Positions 50,454 to 59,212 of a DNA stretch of 64,000 nucleotides are shown here, one piece after another (position 1 is the stretch's first letter; each line of letters opens with the position of its first letter). The DNA is taken from NCBI RefSeq assembly GCF_013294115.1, contig NZ_JABSNP010000023.1, positions 1 through 64,000 on the forward strand. The letters are read 5' to 3'. Source of the stretch: Hymenobacter caeli (GTDB taxonomy: Bacteria; Bacteroidota; Bacteroidia; Cytophagales; Hymenobacteraceae). The translations under genes were made by a program, and so were the position numbers. A model generated the notes under the pieces. It was not told where the DNA came from, ran no database searches, and saw nothing but the letters and a program-made list of their open reading frames with translations.

Positions 50454-50834
50454 ATGAAAAACGTATTGAAACTATTGCCTGCGCTGCTGCTCAGCGGCGC
50501 TTGCCCCCTGGCCCAAGCCCAGACTGCCCCCGCTCCTAAGCCCATGAGTGGCCAAATGCACCACGGCCAAATGGCCAAGGCCGGCTGCACCATGAAAGAC
50601 GGCAAAATGATGACGATGATGGGCGGCAAGATGATGCCTATGACCAAAGACATGACCATGAGCGACGGCAGCGTCTGCAAGCCCGACGGCACCTGCACCA
50701 GGAAAGACGGCACTACCATGACCATGAAGGACGGCCAGTGCATGATGATGAACGGCAAGATAACCACGATGGCGGAAATGCACCAGAATGGCAAAATGAA
50801 GGCGGACGCGAAAATGGGCAACATGAAAATGTGA
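50454..50834 (+). CDS. Secreted Met-rich DUF6799 protein
   Basis: A 126-residue protein with signal peptide ending AQAQ. It has repeated MKDGKMM, GGKMMPMTKDMTMSDGS, GTCTRKDGTTMTMKDGQC blocks, the DUF6799 pattern. Twenty-odd Met and several His make a Cu(I)/Ag(I)-binding role likely. It follows the multicopper oxidase by ~100 bp without a terminator between them. Confidence 0.8.
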   Translation: MKNVLKLLPALLLSGACPLAQAQTAPAPKPMSGQMHHGQMAKAGCTMKDGKMMTMMGGKMMPMTKDMTMSDGSVCKPDGTCTRKDGTTMTMKDGQCMMMNGKITTMAEMHQNGKMKADAKMGNMKM

Positions 50835-50925
50835 CCCAAACAAGGCCAACCGTGCGACAGGGTCTTCCTGAAATTAGGGCAGCCCTGTCCCGCTTTTTAA
50901 CGCCTCCCGATTCTTTCCCGGTCCC

Positions 50926-50939
50926 AAATCATGCAAGCC
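50926..50939 (+). promoter_or_regulatory. AAATCATGCAAGCC site upstream of the HMA chaperone
   Basis: Differs from the AAATTATGCAA(GCC) site at 57212 by one base and lies 110 bp before the start codon, as in the other copies. A -7-like TACGTTCT is 59 bp further on, slightly off the 52-53 bp seen elsewhere. Confidence 0.5.
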
Positions 50940-51035
50940 GGCGACGTAATTCTACACCGTTTTAGTAGCACCTGGCGGCCTCTCTGTACGTTCTATTGAC
51001 ACGGACCACCGGTGGTCCCCCTAGTTCCATTCGTC

Positions 51036-51245
51036 ATGAAAACGCTCCAATTTAAAACCAACATCAACTGCGGCGGCTGCATCAAGTCCGTTACGCCTAC
51101 CCTCAACCAGGAAGCCGGGGCCGGCAACTGGCAGGTGGATACCGCCAACCCCGACAAGATTCTCACGGTCAACTCCGACCAGCTCACTCCCGAGCAAGTC
51201 GTGCGGGCCGTAGAGGGGGCCGGCTTCAGGATTCAGGCGGCCTAA
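51036..51245 (+). CDS. HMA-type copper chaperone
   Basis: ATG 51036 gives 69 residues: MKTLQFKTNINCGGCIKSV, the CxxC metal site, then two strand/helix units (GNWQVDTANPDKILTV, LTPEQVVRAVEGAGF). A single-domain heavy-metal-associated protein like CopZ; probably passes Cu(I) to the pumps. It has its own terminator at 51265-51293 and candidate operator upstream. Confidence 0.92.
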   Translation: MKTLQFKTNINCGGCIKSVTPTLNQEAGAGNWQVDTANPDKILTVNSDQLTPEQVVRAVEGAGFRIQAA

Positions 51246-51264
51246 GCCCGTTATTTTAACAGCT

Positions 51265-51293
51265 AAAAGCGCCCGGTAGCACCGGGCGCTTTT
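51265..51293 (+). terminator. Terminator after the copper chaperone
   Basis: AAAAGCGCCCGGT-AGC-ACCGGGCGCTTTT is a perfect 13-bp stem followed by GGTTT. Confidence 0.85.
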
Positions 51294-51503
51294 GGTTTAG
51301 CGGCGGTTCCGTTCCTTCTCCGCTGCTGAATTCGTCGCCAGGGTAGTTAGCCTTACGAAGCATGACAAAGCTCATTCTTCGGGGCTTCACTTGTCATGCC
51401 CCCGCGTCCAGCCCCGGTGGACCTTTGCTACCGCTGGTTCTGCGCCCGCTGCTCTTCTCCAACAGTAGTAGGCAGGTAACCCTGTCTTCTAACCTTCCGC
51501 ATC

Positions 51504-53642
51504 ATGAATAGCCAATCTGAGCCGGCTACCGCCACTCCGCCGCCCGTTGCCCCCGGCGACAAATCGCCGTCCAAGTTGCCAGCGCCGGACCACGCGGGGC
51601 ACCACGGACCGGCCGCACCCGCGTCGTCACCGGCAGCGCCGGGCGCGGCCCCCAAGCCGATGGACCACGAAAAAATGGACCACAGCAAAATGGCCGGGCA
51701 CGACCACGGGGCCATGATTGCCGATTTCCTGCGCCGGTTCTGGGTGTGCCTAGCTTTGTCGGTGCCCGTCGTCGCCGGGTCGATGATGCTTCAAAACCTG
51801 GTGGGCTACCACTTCACGTTCCCGTACAGCACGCCGGTGCTACTGGCCTTGGCCACCGCTATTTACCTCTACGGCGGGTGGCCGTTCCTCAGCGGCACGG
51901 TGGGCGAGTTGCGCAGCCGGCAGCCGGGCATGATGACGCTGGTGGCCGTGGCCATCAGCGTGGCCTACGGCTACAGCGTGGCCGTGACGGTGGGCTGGCT
52001 GCGGGGCATGGACCTGTTTCTGGAGTTAGCCACGCTGATTGACATCATGCTGCTGGGCCACTACCTGGAGATGAAGTCGGTGGCCGGGGCCTCGCACGCG
52101 CTGGAGCTGCTGGTGCAGCTGCTCCCCGCCGAGGCCCACCAAAAGCAGGGCGATAAAATCAGCGACGTCAAGGTCACGGCCCTGGTGGTCGGCGATGTGG
52201 TGCTGGTGCGGCCCGGCGAGCGGATTCCCACCGATGGCGAAGTAACAGACGGTAGCAGCGCCGTGAACGAGAGCATGCTCACGGGGGAAAGCGTGCCGGT
52301 GCAGAAGGAAGCGGGCGGCAAGGTCATCGCCGGGGCGGTCAACGGCGAGGGCGCGCTCACCATTCGCGTCACGCACCAGGGGGCCGACAGCTACCTGAGT
52401 AAGGTGGTGAAGATGGTCGGCGAGGCCCAAAATACCAAGTCGCAAACCCAGACCCTGGCCGACCGCGCCGCCGGCTGGCTCACGGCGGTGTCGCTGGTGG
52501 GCGGCCTCGGCACGCTGGCCGTCTGGTTCTGGCTGGGCAAGGACGCGGCCTTCGCTATCGAGCGCATGGTCACGGTGATGGTCACGGCCTGCCCACATGC
52601 GCTGGGCGTGGCCATTCCGCTGGTAGTGGCCATTTCCACGTCCATTTCGGCCAGCAAGGGCCTGCTGATTCGCAACCGCACCGCTTTTGAGGAAGCCCGC
52701 AAGATTACGGCCATGGTCTTCGACAAAACCGGCACCCTCACCGAAGGCGCGTTCGGCGTGACCCGCGTTAAAGTGTTGACCGCCGGCTTCGACGAGGCGG
52801 CTTTACTGGGCATGACCGCGGCGTTGGAGCAGCAGTCGCAGCACCCCATTGCCCAGGGCATCGTGCGCGAGGCGCACAAAAAAGGGCTTGCCCTGCCCGC
52901 CATTCAAGATTTTCAGTCGCTGACGGGCAAGGGCGTATCTGCCACCGTGGCCGGCAAGGCCGTGGTGGTGGCCAGCCCCGGCTACCTCAAAGAAAAGAAT
53001 ATCGCCCTACCCCCCGATGCCGTCAGCAACGGAGCCGAAACGGTGGTGTTCGTGCTACTGGATGGTAAGCTGGCAGGCTACGTGGCCCTGGCCGACCGCA
53101 TTCGGGACGACTCCAAAGAGGCCGTGCAGCGCCTGCAACAGCAGGGCATTAAGGTGTACATGGCCACCGGCGACAACCAGCAGGTGGCCGACGCCGTGGC
53201 CAAAGAATTGGGCCTGGACGGGGTGTACGCCGAGGTGCTGCCCGACCAGAAAGTCAAAATTGTTAAGGACTTGCAGGCCAAAGGCCAGTTCGTGGCCATG
53301 ACCGGCGACGGCGTGAACGACGCGCCCGCCCTGGCCCAGGCCAACGTGGGCATCGCCGTGGGCTCGGGCACCGACATCGCGGCCGAAACCGCCGACATTA
53401 TCCTGGTCAACAGCCAGCCCCTGGACATCACCAACCTGGTGGAGTTCGGCAAGGCCACCTACGCCAAGATGATGCAAAACCTGTTTTGGGCCACCGGCTA
53501 CAACGTCATCGCCCTGCCCCTGGCGGCCGGGGTGCTCTACCCGCACTTCGTGCTCAGCCCAGCCATGGGCGCGGTACTCATGAGCGCGAGCACCGTCATC
53601 GTGGCCTTGAACGCGCAGCTACTGCGCCGGTCCCTGAAGTAA
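51504..53642 (+). CDS. copB: CopB-type P1B ATPase (CPH motif)
   Basis: A 712-residue pump. The N-terminal ~70 residues are Pro/Ala-rich and end in a His/Met-rich stretch (MDHEKMDHSKMAGHDHGAM) rather than an HMA domain. The transport motif is CPH (363-365), phosphorylation D407 in DKTGT, and GDGVNDAPALA near the end. CPH with a His-rich N-terminus is the P1B-3 (CopB) hallmark, exporting Cu(I)/Cu(II)/Ag(I). It starts ~210 bp past the chaperone terminator and ends before its own terminator. Confidence 0.93.
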   Translation: MNSQSEPATATPPPVAPGDKSPSKLPAPDHAGHHGPAAPASSPAAPGAAPKPMDHEKMDHSKMAGHDHGAMIADFLRRFWVCLALSVPVVAGSMMLQNLVGYHFTFPYSTPVLLALATAIYLYGGWPFLSGTVGELRSRQPGMMTLVAVAISVAYGYSVAVTVGWLRGMDLFLELATLIDIMLLGHYLEMKSVAGASHALELLVQLLPAEAHQKQGDKISDVKVTALVVGDVVLVRPGERIPTDGEVTDGSSAVNESMLTGESVPVQKEAGGKVIAGAVNGEGALTIRVTHQGADSYLSKVVKMVGEAQNTKSQTQTLADRAAGWLTAVSLVGGLGTLAVWFWLGKDAAFAIERMVTVMVTACPHALGVAIPLVVAISTSISASKGLLIRNRTAFEEARKITAMVFDKTGTLTEGAFGVTRVKVLTAGFDEAALLGMTAALEQQSQHPIAQGIVREAHKKGLALPAIQDFQSLTGKGVSATVAGKAVVVASPGYLKEKNIALPPDAVSNGAETVVFVLLDGKLAGYVALADRIRDDSKEAVQRLQQQGIKVYMATGDNQQVADAVAKELGLDGVYAEVLPDQKVKIVKDLQAKGQFVAMTGDGVNDAPALAQANVGIAVGSGTDIAAETADIILVNSQPLDITNLVEFGKATYAKMMQNLFWATGYNVIALPLAAGVLYPHFVLSPAMGAVLMSASTVIVALNAQLLRRSLK

Positions 53643-53705
53643 GTTATTGCGCTACCTCGCCAGGCGGCAGTTTCTAGCGGCCTACCCCCCCTTGTTTCAG
53701 CAGCC

Positions 53706-53734
53706 AAAAACGCCCGGCATGACCGGGCGTTTTT
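53706..53734 (+). terminator. Terminator after copB
   Basis: AAAAACGCCCGG-CATGA-CCGGGCGTTTTT, a 12-bp stem with T-run on the right and A-run on the left. Confidence 0.85.
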
Positions 53735-53774
53735 CGTTTTATAAATGGGTGCAACTAAGCTGAAGCGTACTCGA

Positions 53775-53835
53775 AATTATGCAACAACCCGTGGGAACAG
53801 GGATAAATCTACCCTGCGTCAGGGCCGTAAAATCA
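53775..53835 (+). promoter_or_regulatory. Promoter with AAATTATGCAA site upstream of the Met-rich lipoprotein
   Basis: AAATTATGCAA at 53774-53784 is followed 52 bp from its ATTATGCAA start by TAAAATCA at 53828, in GGCCGTAAAA, the same context (CCGT) as at copA and 57266. The lipoprotein start is at 53888, 112 bp from the site. Confidence 0.5.
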
Positions 53836-53887
53836 ACTCATTTCAACTAACTGCCCTCACGGGCACCAGATTAATAAGCTCACTACT

Positions 53888-55225
53888 ATGGCATTCAAGT
53901 TTATTACTGGGGTGGGACTGGGAATGCTGCTGGCGGCGTGCTCGGCCAGCCACACCACGACCGAGCCCCGCAAGGAGGTCAGCTACATTCGGGGGCCGTA
54001 CAATGCGGCATTTTTCCACCGGCACGGCGAATCCGAAGCCCTGTCGGCGGGTTTCCACTTCCACCACGGCCGCGAGCACGACGTGCTGCTGCAAACCAAG
54101 CTGGCCGACCGCGTGCAGGTGGACGCCGACTTCGACGCCCAGGTGTTTGACTTCGTGAAAAACAAAAAGTCGAAGGTGGGCCCCTCGATGGAGCTGTTCG
54201 GGCCCTACACGGCGCGGGTGGCCTGGAAGCTGTTTCGCACGATTGACTGGACCCACCAGCACCACGAGCAGACCTACGACATCATGGCCAGCCAGCGCGT
54301 GGCCTGGGACAAGAAAAAGCAGTGGACCGACCGCGCCGTGAAGCTCTACCTGGCCCGCAACCAGGACGTGGCCCGCTCGGTGGCCCCGCTCGACATCACC
54401 ATGCGCCGGGCGGCCTGCATGATGAAGCCCTACTTCACCTACTACCGCAACTTCTACCCCAAGTCCAACTCCCAGGCCTGGGTGGCGCACTGGTGGCACC
54501 CGGCCATCTACGAGGCCCAGATGTTGAGCGGTAACGCCAGCGGTGGCCAGGAGGCGGCGCTGAAAGCAGTGAACGACCTCATGTTTAACGAGGTGTACAA
54601 AAACCGGCCCCAGCGCATGATTCTCAGCCGGGAGCTGATGCCGCGCTATGCCCGCATGTCGCCCGAGTCGGCCAACATCTTCGATAACCTGCACATGCTG
54701 CACGGCCTGGCCTACGACATCCTCAGCTACGAGGGCTGGACCGAGCAGCAGCAGCGCGACGAGCTGTACCGCGTCATCGACGCGATGAGCTACCAGCCGG
54801 GCGACGAGAAGTACGTGCGCAAGTTCGACCTGCCCTACCCCGACGTGGACCCGCGCCAGTACCCCGCCTGGATGGCCGGCCCGGAAGGCGCAATGTCGAA
54901 AATTATGATGGAGATGATGATGGAAATGATGCCCCTGATGATGCCCGACATGGCCCCGGATATGAAAGAGAAGATGATGGCGCAGTTTCAGATGAAGATG
55001 CGCCCCGGCATGGAGCCCGGTGAAATCGAGGGCTCGCTGCACGACGCGATGATGCAGCTGATGCCCGGCATGAAGATGATGCCGGGGGCCCTGGAACCCG
55101 GTAAGACGCCCGAAATGATGCGCGACGCCATGCTCAAGGGCTGGCAGGAGAAGCACGGCTCAATGCCCGACGTACCGCCGCTCGACATGAGCCAGGAGCC
55201 CACGCTGGCCCCGCTGGCCCGCTAG
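53888..55225 (+). CDS. Lipoprotein with Met-rich C-terminal domain, copper-island protein
   Basis: A 445-residue protein. The signal peptide ends in the lipobox LAAC (MLLAACSASH), so it is lipid-anchored. Residues ~30-330 are aromatic- and His-rich (AFFHRHGESEALSAGFHFHHG, WTHQHHEQTYD, VAHWWHP). From ~335 it becomes Met-rich: EMMMEMMPLMMPDMAP and MMQLMPGMKMMPG. No family is recognised. The lipidation, His and Met clusters and the shared operator point to periplasmic copper capture. A 437-residue antisense frame here is a shadow. Confidence 0.72.
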   Translation: MAFKFITGVGLGMLLAACSASHTTTEPRKEVSYIRGPYNAAFFHRHGESEALSAGFHFHHGREHDVLLQTKLADRVQVDADFDAQVFDFVKNKKSKVGPSMELFGPYTARVAWKLFRTIDWTHQHHEQTYDIMASQRVAWDKKKQWTDRAVKLYLARNQDVARSVAPLDITMRRAACMMKPYFTYYRNFYPKSNSQAWVAHWWHPAIYEAQMLSGNASGGQEAALKAVNDLMFNEVYKNRPQRMILSRELMPRYARMSPESANIFDNLHMLHGLAYDILSYEGWTEQQQRDELYRVIDAMSYQPGDEKYVRKFDLPYPDVDPRQYPAWMAGPEGAMSKIMMEMMMEMMPLMMPDMAPDMKEKMMAQFQMKMRPGMEPGEIEGSLHDAMMQLMPGMKMMPGALEPGKTPEMMRDAMLKGWQEKHGSMPDVPPLDMSQEPTLAPLAR

Positions 55226-55267
55226 TGCCGCTGCCGTTTTCTTTCTCATCTCCCGAATCAGCTTCTT

Positions 55268-56056
55268 ATGAACAAGTCTATTACCCTGCGCGGCCTGCTG
55301 CTGGCGGCGCTCTGCCTGTTGGGTCTGGCCCCGCTAGCCCACGCCCAATCCGACCAGATAAATCTCGATGCCGGCCTGCCCACCCGCCTCGAAGACGCCT
55401 ACCCCACGGCCTACGGCAACCGTGAGTTGCAACTGCCCGTGCGCTACCAGCGCAGCCAGCAGGGCGACAACCTGGTGCAGTACACGCCTACGCTGGAATT
55501 TGGCCCTTTCCGCAATACCCAGCTAGCCGTGGCCGTGCCCGTGTACTCGGGCAACGGCGACCGGTCGGGCAGCGGCAACGTGCAGGTGGCGGGCCTCTAC
55601 AACTTCAACACCGAAGGCAAGTACCTGCCCGCCGTGGCCCTGGCCGGCACCCTCACGCTACCCACCGGCCTGCGCAGCGCGGGCACCGACTACAACGGCC
55701 GTTTCATCCTCACCAAAAGCTTTTTGGGCACGCTCAACCGCCTGCACCTCAACCTGGCCTACTTCCACAACAGCCAGCCCGGCGTGCAGGCCGAAGGCGG
55801 CCAGTTAAAGGAGGAGCGCCTTGACCGCTTCGCCCTGCTGGTGGGCTACTCCACGCGCATCGCGCCGCAGTCGTCGCTGGTCGTAGACTTTGTGCGCGAG
55901 CAGCGCCGCTTCCGGGGCGAGATGGGGTCGTCCGTGGAGGCCGGCATCCGCCGCCAGATGAATCCGCGAATGGTCCTCAGCGCCGGGGCTGCCGCGGGCC
56001 TGGGCACCGACGCTGACAAGTTCACGGCCACCCTGGGCTTGCAGCACGCATTTTAA
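55268..56056 (+). CDS. Outer-membrane barrel protein (transporter-like)
   Basis: A 262-residue secreted protein, signal peptide ending AHAQ. The mature part is strand-rich with short turns: GNRELQLPVRYQRSQQGDNLVQYTPTLEF, QLAVAVPVYSGNGDRSGSGNVQVAGLYNF, FILTKSFLGTLNRLHLNLAYF, and a last strand TATLGLQHAF. It resembles the MetA-pathway/transporter group of small outer-membrane proteins. It follows the Met-rich lipoprotein by 42 bp and may form a pore or receptor with it. Confidence 0.65.
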   Translation: MNKSITLRGLLLAALCLLGLAPLAHAQSDQINLDAGLPTRLEDAYPTAYGNRELQLPVRYQRSQQGDNLVQYTPTLEFGPFRNTQLAVAVPVYSGNGDRSGSGNVQVAGLYNFNTEGKYLPAVALAGTLTLPTGLRSAGTDYNGRFILTKSFLGTLNRLHLNLAYFHNSQPGVQAEGGQLKEERLDRFALLVGYSTRIAPQSSLVVDFVREQRRFRGEMGSSVEAGIRRQMNPRMVLSAGAAAGLGTDADKFTATLGLQHAF

Positions 56057-56097
56057 TCCGGCCCGGCGGGGCGTTCTCCCGCTTCAACCTTCTTCCC

Positions 56098-56619
56098 ATG
56101 ACTATTACCCGTCAATCCTTGCTGCTGTGGTGGGGGCTCACCGTCACCGTGGCCTACCTGCTCACCGAATATTTCGGCCGGGCGCTGCACCACGCGCACG
56201 CCGCCATCCTCTGGACCTGGGCCGGGGCCATGCTCGTGCCGGTAACTTTGTCGCTACTGCTGGGGCGCCGGGCCAACGCTCTGGTCTGGGTGTGGGCCGG
56301 GGCCACGGTGCTGGCAATGGTCGAAAACTTCGGGGCCCACGCCGCCGAATCCAAGCCGCTGATGCACTTCAGCTTTCATACCCTGTGGTTCCTGTTCGGC
56401 GCGGCCGGGTTTGCCTACACGGCCGCCGTGGTGGATGGTAGCTCCCGTAAGCGGCTCTACGCCGGGGCCGCACTGCTTAATCTGGTCGGGGCGGGGTTGA
56501 TGCTGCTCAACCACGAGTTGTTGGAAGGGTACGAGTTCATAGTGTTGGCCCTCATTCAGGGCGTGCCCATGCTGCTGGACGTGCCGCTGCGTCGGCAGCA
56601 CGAAGCGCAGGTGGGGTAG
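56098..56619 (+). CDS. Hypothetical small membrane protein
   Basis: A 173-residue protein with about six hydrophobic helices (LLLWWGLTVTVAYLLTEYF, ILWTWAGAMLVPVTLSLLLG, FIVLALIQGVPMLLDVPL). Two His (HHAHA, MHFSFH) lie at helix ends. No family is recognised. It follows the barrel gene by 41 bp and precedes the DUF305 gene by ~50 bp. Confidence 0.65.
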   Translation: MTITRQSLLLWWGLTVTVAYLLTEYFGRALHHAHAAILWTWAGAMLVPVTLSLLLGRRANALVWVWAGATVLAMVENFGAHAAESKPLMHFSFHTLWFLFGAAGFAYTAAVVDGSSRKRLYAGAALLNLVGAGLMLLNHELLEGYEFIVLALIQGVPMLLDVPLRRQHEAQVG

Positions 56620-56668
56620 GGCCCCCACCAGTTTTCATTTCTTTCCCTTTTATTTCCTCCCGTTTCTT

Positions 56669-57139
56669 ATGGAGCACAAAAAACCTTATTCGCGCTTTTT
56701 TCTGATGCTGGGCACTTCCCTGGTGGCCATGTATGCCGTGATGTACCTCAACGTCTACGAGTGGGACCACGTGTATTTCAGCCTCACCCGCGTGTACATG
56801 GCCCTGCTCATGCTGGTGCCGATGACGCTGATTATGATGGGCTTCATGTGGAGCATGTACCCCGACAAGCAGCGCAACGCCCTGATTATGGGGGGTAGCC
56901 TGGTGCTGTTCGTGGTGGCCCTCGTCATGGTGCGCTCCCAAACATTCATTGGCGATAAGCTCTGGATGAAGGCCATGATTCCGCACCACTCCATCGCTAT
57001 CATGGTCAGCAAGCGTGCCGACCTCAAGGACCCCGAAGTGCGCCAGCTGGCCGACAGCATTATTGCGGCCCAGGAGCGCGAAATCAAGCAGATGAAGCGA
57101 ATGCTCGCCCGGCTGGAACGGGAACGGGCCGCACAGTAA
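56669..57139 (+). CDS. Membrane DUF305 protein
   Basis: A 156-residue protein. Three membrane helices at the start (SRFFLMLGTSLVAMYAVMYL, VYMALLMLVPMTLIMMGFM, LVLFVVALVMVRSQ) are followed by a soluble DUF305 part containing the conserved MIPHHSIAIMVSKRA and ADSIIAAQEREIKQMKRML. The HH and Met residues are usual in metal-locus DUF305 proteins. It ends the block begun by the Met-rich lipoprotein. Confidence 0.8.
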   Translation: MEHKKPYSRFFLMLGTSLVAMYAVMYLNVYEWDHVYFSLTRVYMALLMLVPMTLIMMGFMWSMYPDKQRNALIMGGSLVLFVVALVMVRSQTFIGDKLWMKAMIPHHSIAIMVSKRADLKDPEVRQLADSIIAAQEREIKQMKRMLARLERERAAQ

Positions 57140-57211
57140 AGCGCGGGCAATGGCTGGGGCGCCCGTGCCCGCGCGTCACGGCCGGCCGCTTGGGCCGGGG
57201 GTGGGGACACA

Positions 57212-57275
57212 AATTATGCAAGCCTCGCGGCTGAATTCTGTAAATCCTGCGCTGGCCAGCCGCCGTACCTTTACA
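57212..57275 (+). promoter_or_regulatory. Promoter with AAATTATGCAAGCC site upstream of the HYC_CC_PP gene and cus operon
   Basis: AAATTATGCAAGCC at 57211-57224 is followed by TACCTTTACAGG at 57266-57277, 53 bp from the start of ATTATGCAA. TACCTTTA fits the Bacteroidetes -7 element, no -33 TTG is at the right place, which suits an activator-dependent promoter. The following GCCGTACCTTTACAGG resembles the copA promoter's GCCGTTCCTTTGCAGG. Confidence 0.6.
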
Positions 57276-57313
57276 GGCGGCAATTTATTCTGCTAACTCG
57301 TTGTTCTGCTGAC

Positions 57314-57700
57314 TTGAAACGTTTCCTCAGCCTGTTCCTACTGCTAAGTTACCTGCTGTCCAGCCCTGGGTTGGTGTACAGCATGCACTTTTGCGGGCCA
57401 ACCCTGACGGAAGTTTCGGTGACCAGCGAGGCGGCTTGCTGCTGCCCGGTGCCCAAAAAGCCGGCCGGCTGCTGCCATGACAAAAAACTGAGCAGCACCC
57501 TCAAGGACGTGAAGCTCAGCACCGCGCAGCTTAAGCTGCCGGTGCTCGTGGCGGTGCCCGCGCCGCCCGCGCTGCGGCTGGCCTACCGCCTGCCTACCCC
57601 CACCTACCCGGCTGATGAGCCGGCTGCGCCGCTACAGGCCACGGCCGCTCCGCCGCCCGCCTGCCCCCCCTACGTGCGGGGCCACGCCTTCCTGATTTAG
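57314..57700 (+). CDS. HYC_CC_PP family small secreted protein
   Basis: A 128-residue protein from the TTG at 57314 (KRFLSLFLLLSYLLSSPGL signal segment). The mature part opens MHFCG and contains EAACCCPVPKKPAGCCHDKK, the defining Cys/His/Pro pattern of HYC_CC_PP proteins. The function is unknown; they sit beside metal efflux operons. The cus-type RND gene starts ~150 bp on. Confidence 0.72.
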   Translation: MKRFLSLFLLLSYLLSSPGLVYSMHFCGPTLTEVSVTSEAACCCPVPKKPAGCCHDKKLSSTLKDVKLSTAQLKLPVLVAVPAPPALRLAYRLPTPTYPADEPAAPLQATAAPPPACPPYVRGHAFLI

Positions 57701-57847
57701 CTTCTGGGTGTTGCCTGGTGCCCCCGGCCTTTTGGCCGTGGGGCTTTCGTGCGTGTCGTTCTCTGAGCAGTTGGCAGTTGGCCGTTAATGCTCGGGGAAG
57801 TACGCAATTCCCTTACCGGGATACCGCACCTGTTAGCTGCTAATCAA

Positions 57848-59212
57848 ATGATTGAACGACTTATTTCCCTCTCCCTGCGCAACCGGGGCGTGGTGCTGCT
57901 GCTGGCGGCCGGGCTGCTGGTCTGGGGCATCTTCTCCATCCGGGCCAGCAAGATTGACGCGATTCCCGACCTGTCGGAAAACCAGGTGATTGTGTTCACC
58001 GAGTGGGCCGGGCGGGGGCCCCAAATCATCGAGGACCAGGTGACCTACCCCCTCGTCACCAACCTGCAAGGGCTGGCCCAGGTGCGGGCCGTGCGCGCCG
58101 CCTCCATGTTCGGGATGAGCTTCGTGTACGTCATTTTCAACGACAACACCGACATCTACTGGGCCCGCGAGCGGGTGCTGGAACGCCTCAACTACGCCCA
58201 GCGGCTGCTGCCGGCCGGCCTCACGCCCACCCTGGGCCCCGACGGCACGGGCGTGGGCCACGTGCTCTGGTACACGCTCCACGCGCCCAAGCTGGACCTG
58301 GGCGAGCAGCGCGCCTTGCAGGACTGGTACGTGAAGTTCGGCCTGCAAACCGTGCCCGGCGTGAGTGAGGTGGCCAGCTTCGGCGGCTTCCAGCCCGAGT
58401 ACCAGGTGACCGTAGACCCCACCAAGCTCACCTACTACAACGTGAGTCTGCCGCAGGTGCTGGCCGCCGTGCGCCAGAACAACAACGAGGCGGGCGGCCG
58501 CAAATTCGAGCAGGGTGGCACGGGCTACATCATCAAGACCAGCGGTTACATCCAAGATGTGGCCACCCTGGAAAACGTGCCGGTGCTCACCCGGCCGGGC
58601 GGCGTGCCGCTGCGCCTGCGCGACCTGGGCACGGTGCAGATGACGGGCGAAAGCCGCCTGGGCATCTTCGACCACAACGGCCAGGGGGAGGCCGTGGGCG
58701 GCATCGTGGTGATGCGCTACGGCGAGAACGCCGATGACGTCATCACCCGCGTGAAGGCCAAAATGACCGAAGTCGCCAAGGGCCTGCCGGCGGGCGTCTC
58801 GTTCGACATCGTGTACGACCGCAGCGGCCTCATCGAAGAATCGGTGGCCAACATCAAGCACACGCTGCTCGAAGAAATGGCCGTGGTGTCGCTGGTGGTG
58901 CTGGTGTTCCTCTTCCACTGGCGCAGCGCCCTGAGCATCCTGCTCCAGATTCCGATTACCATCGCCGCCAGCTTCATTTTGCTCAACGCCTTCGGCATCT
59001 CGTCCAACATCATGTCGCTCACCGGCATTGCCCTGGCCATTGGGGTCATTGTCGATAACGGCATCGTGATGGCCGAAAATGCCTACCGCAACCTGGCCCT
59101 GCACCAGGCCGCCGAAGAAGCCGCGGCGGGCGCACCACCCGGTTCGTCGCCTGGTTTTTCGCCCGCGCAAACCGTTCCTCTTTCCACGCCTGAACCCGTC
59201 CACCATGACTAA
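57848..59212 (+). CDS. cusA: CusA/CzcA-type RND metal efflux pump, N-terminal part
   Basis: ATG 57848 (MIERLISLSLRNRGVVLL) is the natural start; 454 residues. It covers TM1, the first porter domain and TM2-TM4, with the metal-RND hallmark GVIVDNGIVMAENAYR at the end of TM4. It then reads into a non-conserved linker and stops at TAA 59210-59212. The rest of the pump continues in the -/+1 frame from ATG 59205. Together the two ORFs give a full-length pump of ~1080 residues. See the second half. Confidence 0.88.
   Translation: MIERLISLSLRNRGVVLLLAAGLLVWGIFSIRASKIDAIPDLSENQVIVFTEWAGRGPQIIEDQVTYPLVTNLQGLAQVRAVRAASMFGMSFVYVIFNDNTDIYWARERVLERLNYAQRLLPAGLTPTLGPDGTGVGHVLWYTLHAPKLDLGEQRALQDWYVKFGLQTVPGVSEVASFGGFQPEYQVTVDPTKLTYYNVSLPQVLAAVRQNNNEAGGRKFEQGGTGYIIKTSGYIQDVATLENVPVLTRPGGVPLRLRDLGTVQMTGESRLGIFDHNGQGEAVGGIVVMRYGENADDVITRVKAKMTEVAKGLPAGVSFDIVYDRSGLIEESVANIKHTLLEEMAVVSLVVLVFLFHWRSALSILLQIPITIAASFILLNAFGISSNIMSLTGIALAIGVIVDNGIVMAENAYRNLALHQAAEEAAAGAPPGSSPGFSPAQTVPLSTPEPVHHD

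Noticed and set aside
53843..55156. 437-codon minus-strand frame
   Set aside because: It is antisense to the Met-rich lipoprotein; its His/Val repeats mirror Met/Asp codons on the other strand.
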